The position numbers and the translations under genes were made by a program. The notes beneath the pieces were generated by a model that worked only from the letters and a program-made list of their open reading frames with translations, searched no databases and was not told the origin of the DNA. This document shows positions 19,915 to 22,047 of a stretch of 22,047 nucleotides of DNA, in pieces (position 1 is the first letter of the stretch; each line of letters opens with the position of its first letter). This DNA is from Ascoidea tarda (nom. inval.). Taxonomy: Eukaryota; Ascomycota; Saccharomycetes; Ascoideales; Ascoideaceae. The DNA lies in contig JAKTTS010000252.1 of NCBI GenBank assembly GCA_030560485.1, positions 1 to 22,047 of the forward strand, read 5' to 3'.

Positions 19915-21083
19915 GTTTTTATGGATCATATGATAGCGATTCATCAGACGCTGCGTCGGTTCATAGCAAGAAATCGATCAGTATTAAAAAAAATAACAGT
20001 TTCAATAAAGTTAGTAAACCGCGAAGAGATTTTTCAATTAACAATATGAGCAAGAATGTTTTTGGAAATAAAAGCAATAGAATTAGTGTTGAGACACCAG
20101 ATTTACGAAATATATTTAAAAGAAGACCATCATCAGGATATGGGTTTAATCATGGGCATGGACACGGTAGTAATCCAAGTTTTGGATACAATTACAATGA
20201 ACCAATTGTGATATCACCAGGACCGGCTCCAATATTGTCGAGAGAGAATAGTTTCCAATCGTTTGCAGGGTCACTTCGAAAGGGTGGTAGACCTAATTTT
20301 TCATCGCAAGCTATGCCAAAATCTCAAGTTGTTGAAGATGCAAGTGGAAATGAACCGTCTATTTTGTTTATCCGAGATGATAACGAGTCGATAAGAGCGC
20401 CAAGTATCCGGTCGATGAAACGGAAAGTTGTTGCGGAAAATAGTTTATCCATGAGCATTGGGTCGCCCGAAATGAGTAAAAGTGGGCAGTCACCCAAGAA
20501 AGAAAGCAATTTGGATATTGAGCAAATCAACTTGAATGGAGATAACAATGAGAATTACGATGCTGATAATAGTAAGTGGGGTTTTAATAATAACAATACT
20601 GGTAATGGGGCGTATGATAACAACAGCAATAACAATAGCAATAGAAACAGCTGCACAAACCTTAGTTTTGGTGGCAATCTCAGTCACAGCGATTTGATTG
20701 AGATTGGAAATGGGGCTACAAAGGTGGAAAAAGGCAGCAAGAAGAACAGCAGCGGGAACATAAGCGAAAGCGCCGAGATGGTTGGTGAACAGGCAAGACA
20801 GGGGATGGAAGAGGAAGAAGATATTGACATACACGACATGTCGTTCAACGACTTGCCTGGAAGAGCACAGCACTTGATCTTGAACGAGTTAATGCTCAAA
20901 ACGTCGCAGGAACAGACAAGGAGCTGTGTGATATTTTCTACGCTTCCCACACCGGCAATCAACACGCACTTGAGCGAGAGAGAGTCGTTGGAGTATGTAG
21001 AAATGCTCGACCTCTGGTGCGATGGGCTTCCTCCCGTGTTGTTGATCAACTCGAGAAGCATGACGGTAACAACCGTGCTCTGA
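16788..21083 (+). CDS. VHC1: Vhc1-type vacuolar K+-Cl- cotransporter (SLC12/CCC family), tandem copy B
   Basis: The 1,431-residue product shares with copy A the whole architecture: [20 protein letters not shown] at 63-82, about 12 membrane segments, cytosolic blocks and the C-terminal module ending [10 protein letters not shown]. The start is the ATG at 16788 ([12 protein letters not shown]); the frame is open 25 codons further upstream but only from a TTG. The N-terminus is 18 residues shorter than in copy A and unrelated to it. The protein is longer overall because its cytosolic region has acidic and Asn-rich insertions, including an SNNH repeat and a poly-Asn run. All key transport-domain motifs are intact, so both copies look functional. 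No CTG codon is present. Substitutions between the copies are dense outside five longer identical blocks, which points to an old duplication with later gene conversion. Which copy keeps the ancestral role cannot be told. Confidence 0.93.
19827..19913 (+). repeat. SNNH 12-bp repeat plus (AAT)12 run in VHC1 copy B
   Basis: Three full and one partial copies of AGTAATAATCAC (19827-19871) encode Ser-Asn-Asn-His. A run of twelve AAT codons (19878-19913) follows. Copy A has no counterpart, so the tract arose after duplication or was lost from copy A. Confidence 0.9.
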
Positions 21084-21752
21084 GCAGGCCGCAGAAGCCG
21101 CAGTGAGCTGCATAAGTGTTCCAGCGCTGTGGGAGCACGGCTGGAGCCGAGCAGCGGGCGCGTTTCAGACTCAAACCGCTGTTGCGTGGATCCGCCCGTC
21201 GTGCGTGTGGTGCGCGTGCTTCATCTGCGTCCGTTGGTGGTTCTGCTCGAGCTCCAGCTGCTCAACCGCCTTCCTCGCTCGCTGCCAGTTCAAACTCGCC
21301 TCCTCCACTGCTCAGACTCCACAGTCCACACTTCGCCAGCGTCGCCTTGCTCGTCTTTCTATAAAACCCCCCTCTGCCCTCCACTCTGCTGCTTCTGCTG
21401 CTTCCTCTGTTTATTGTGCCTTCTTTGCTTCTTCTGCCTCCTCTGATTCTCTTGCTTCCTCTGCCTCTTCCTCTGCTTATTGTTGGCTTCCATCCAGCAG
21501 AGTCGCCTGTTCTGCCTTTACCTTGCGTTCTAAAAATAACGTTTTCGCTATTAATAAGTCTGCAAGTTTCAATCTTTTCAACCATATTTCTTATCCATAT
21601 AATTTGCATTTGTCAATTGATAACCTTCACCACCTTTTCTTTTCTCTCGCTTCTTCCAATATCCTCGTTTTCCCTTTGTTACATCTTCTCAATCTCCTCT
21701 TGCTTATCTCTCCCACCACTATACTTATCTCTTCCACTTTGCTTTTTCCTCA
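21084..21752. promoter_or_regulatory. G+C-rich island and pyrimidine-rich leader upstream of the right-edge gene
   Basis: The 180 bases 21121-21300 contain 118 G+C by my count (about 66%), against roughly 30% in nearby coding DNA. From about 21300 the plus strand becomes strongly pyrimidine-rich, with CTTCTGCCTCCTCTG-like repeats at about 21380-21480, then AT-richer. A possible TATA box, TATAAAA, lies at 21360-21366, 387 bp before the next ATG. A long plus-strand open frame here (21103-21756) has no ATG start and Ser/Cys/Ala composition expected of shuffled CT-rich DNA; I do not call it. Confidence 0.5.
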
Positions 21753-22013
21753 ATGAATTTTTTACATCCTCAGACCATCACCTACACAAAATACAACCAA
21801 AGCACCAACAACAATCGTCACAATCACAATGATTCCATTCCCCAGACCCCATTTGACCTAAACTATGGCACTTCCATGCTACCAAGCAACTTGTTGCTTT
21901 CTTCTCCCTTTGTATCTTCGCCATCTGCTTCAAATCCAAACCCTCTCTACTTCCCGATTTCACCCCCTCCCTCCAATCACAAATCACCCAACAACAACAA
22001 CAACAACAACAAC

Positions 22014-22047
<34 letters not shown>
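21753..22047 (+). CDS. Asn-rich protein, N-terminal part (cut by right edge)
   Basis: An ATG at 21753 opens a frame that runs 98 codons to the window edge without a stop. The product begins MNFLHPQTITYTKYNQ. A short conserved-looking segment, PFDLNYGTSMLPSNLLLSSP, follows at about residues 34-53, then a Ser/Pro-rich stretch with SP sites and a poly-Asn tract (eight AAC then AAT codons from 21990). This composition is typical of yeast transcription regulators or RNA-binding proteins with disordered N-termini, but the fragment shows no domain that allows a name. It has a possible long CT-rich leader. Confidence 0.68.
21990..22047 (+). repeat. (AAC)8(AAT)11 run, poly-Asn coding, continues past the edge
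   Basis: Eight AAC codons are followed by at least eleven AAT codons in the frame of the right-edge gene. The switch from AAC to AAT suggests two expansion events of different units. Confidence 0.9.

Noticed and set aside
21103-21756. 217-codon plus-strand open frame after VHC1 copy B
   Set aside because: It starts at GTG, not ATG. Its Ser/Ala/Cys-rich composition follows from the G+C-rich island and CT-rich leader, and it overlaps the probable promoter of the right-edge gene.
1-22047. CRISPR array, bacterial operon or phage-type defence system
   Set aside because: Repeats present are simple or coding minisatellites without unique spacers, and all recognisable genes are eukaryotic.

Overview
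The window looks like nuclear DNA of a budding yeast (Saccharomycotina). Genes are compact and lack visible introns. They have AT-rich coding regions, Asn/Ser/Thr homopolymer tracts, and clear yeast homologues: POL12, CWC21, a Spa2-type polarity protein, a Sro9/Slf1-type La-motif protein and vacuolar K-Cl cotransporters of the Vhc1 type. One tRNA-Gly(GCC) gene is almost identical in layout to the baker's yeast gene. A hand scan of all called genes found only three CTG codons in roughly 5,200 codons, all at poorly conserved positions. This hints at a lineage that avoids or has reassigned CUG, but the sequence alone does not settle it.

Layout. 1-529 (-): N-terminal part of an unrecognised protein running off the left edge. 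530-1694: divergent promoter region with an E-box and a TATA box in front of CWC21. 1695-2507 (+): CWC21, a spliceosome factor. 2508-2976: intergenic, with T-rich 9-bp and ATA repeats. 2977-4416 (+): short protein with two Spa2/GIT-type repeats. About 4413-5640 (-): decayed protein-coding remnant of unrecognised family. 5843-8119 (-): POL12, with two ACGCGT (MCB) boxes upstream. 8333-8403 (+): tRNA-Gly(GCC). 8404-9162: AT-rich spacer. 9163-11397 (-): Sro9/Slf1-like La-motif protein. 11398-12741: long divergent promoter with a G+C-rich island. 12742-16575 and 16788-21083 (+): two tandem Vhc1-type cation-chloride cotransporters. 21084-21752: spacer with a very G+C-rich island and a pyrimidine-rich leader. 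21753-22047 (+): start of an Asn-rich protein cut by the right edge.

The genes do not form an operon or a shared pathway; this is an ordinary eukaryotic gene string (replication, splicing, polarity, mRNA binding, vacuolar ion transport). The strongest signal is the transporter pair. The copies are clearly diverged over most of their length but share five longer blocks (243, 50, 80, 190 and 95 bp) of perfect nucleotide identity, the pattern left by gene conversion between tandem copies. I did not find a convincing new biological system. The other points of interest are the CTG depletion, promoters far richer in G+C than the genes they serve, the decayed locus beside POL12, and a 14-bp repeat array between the transporter genes.
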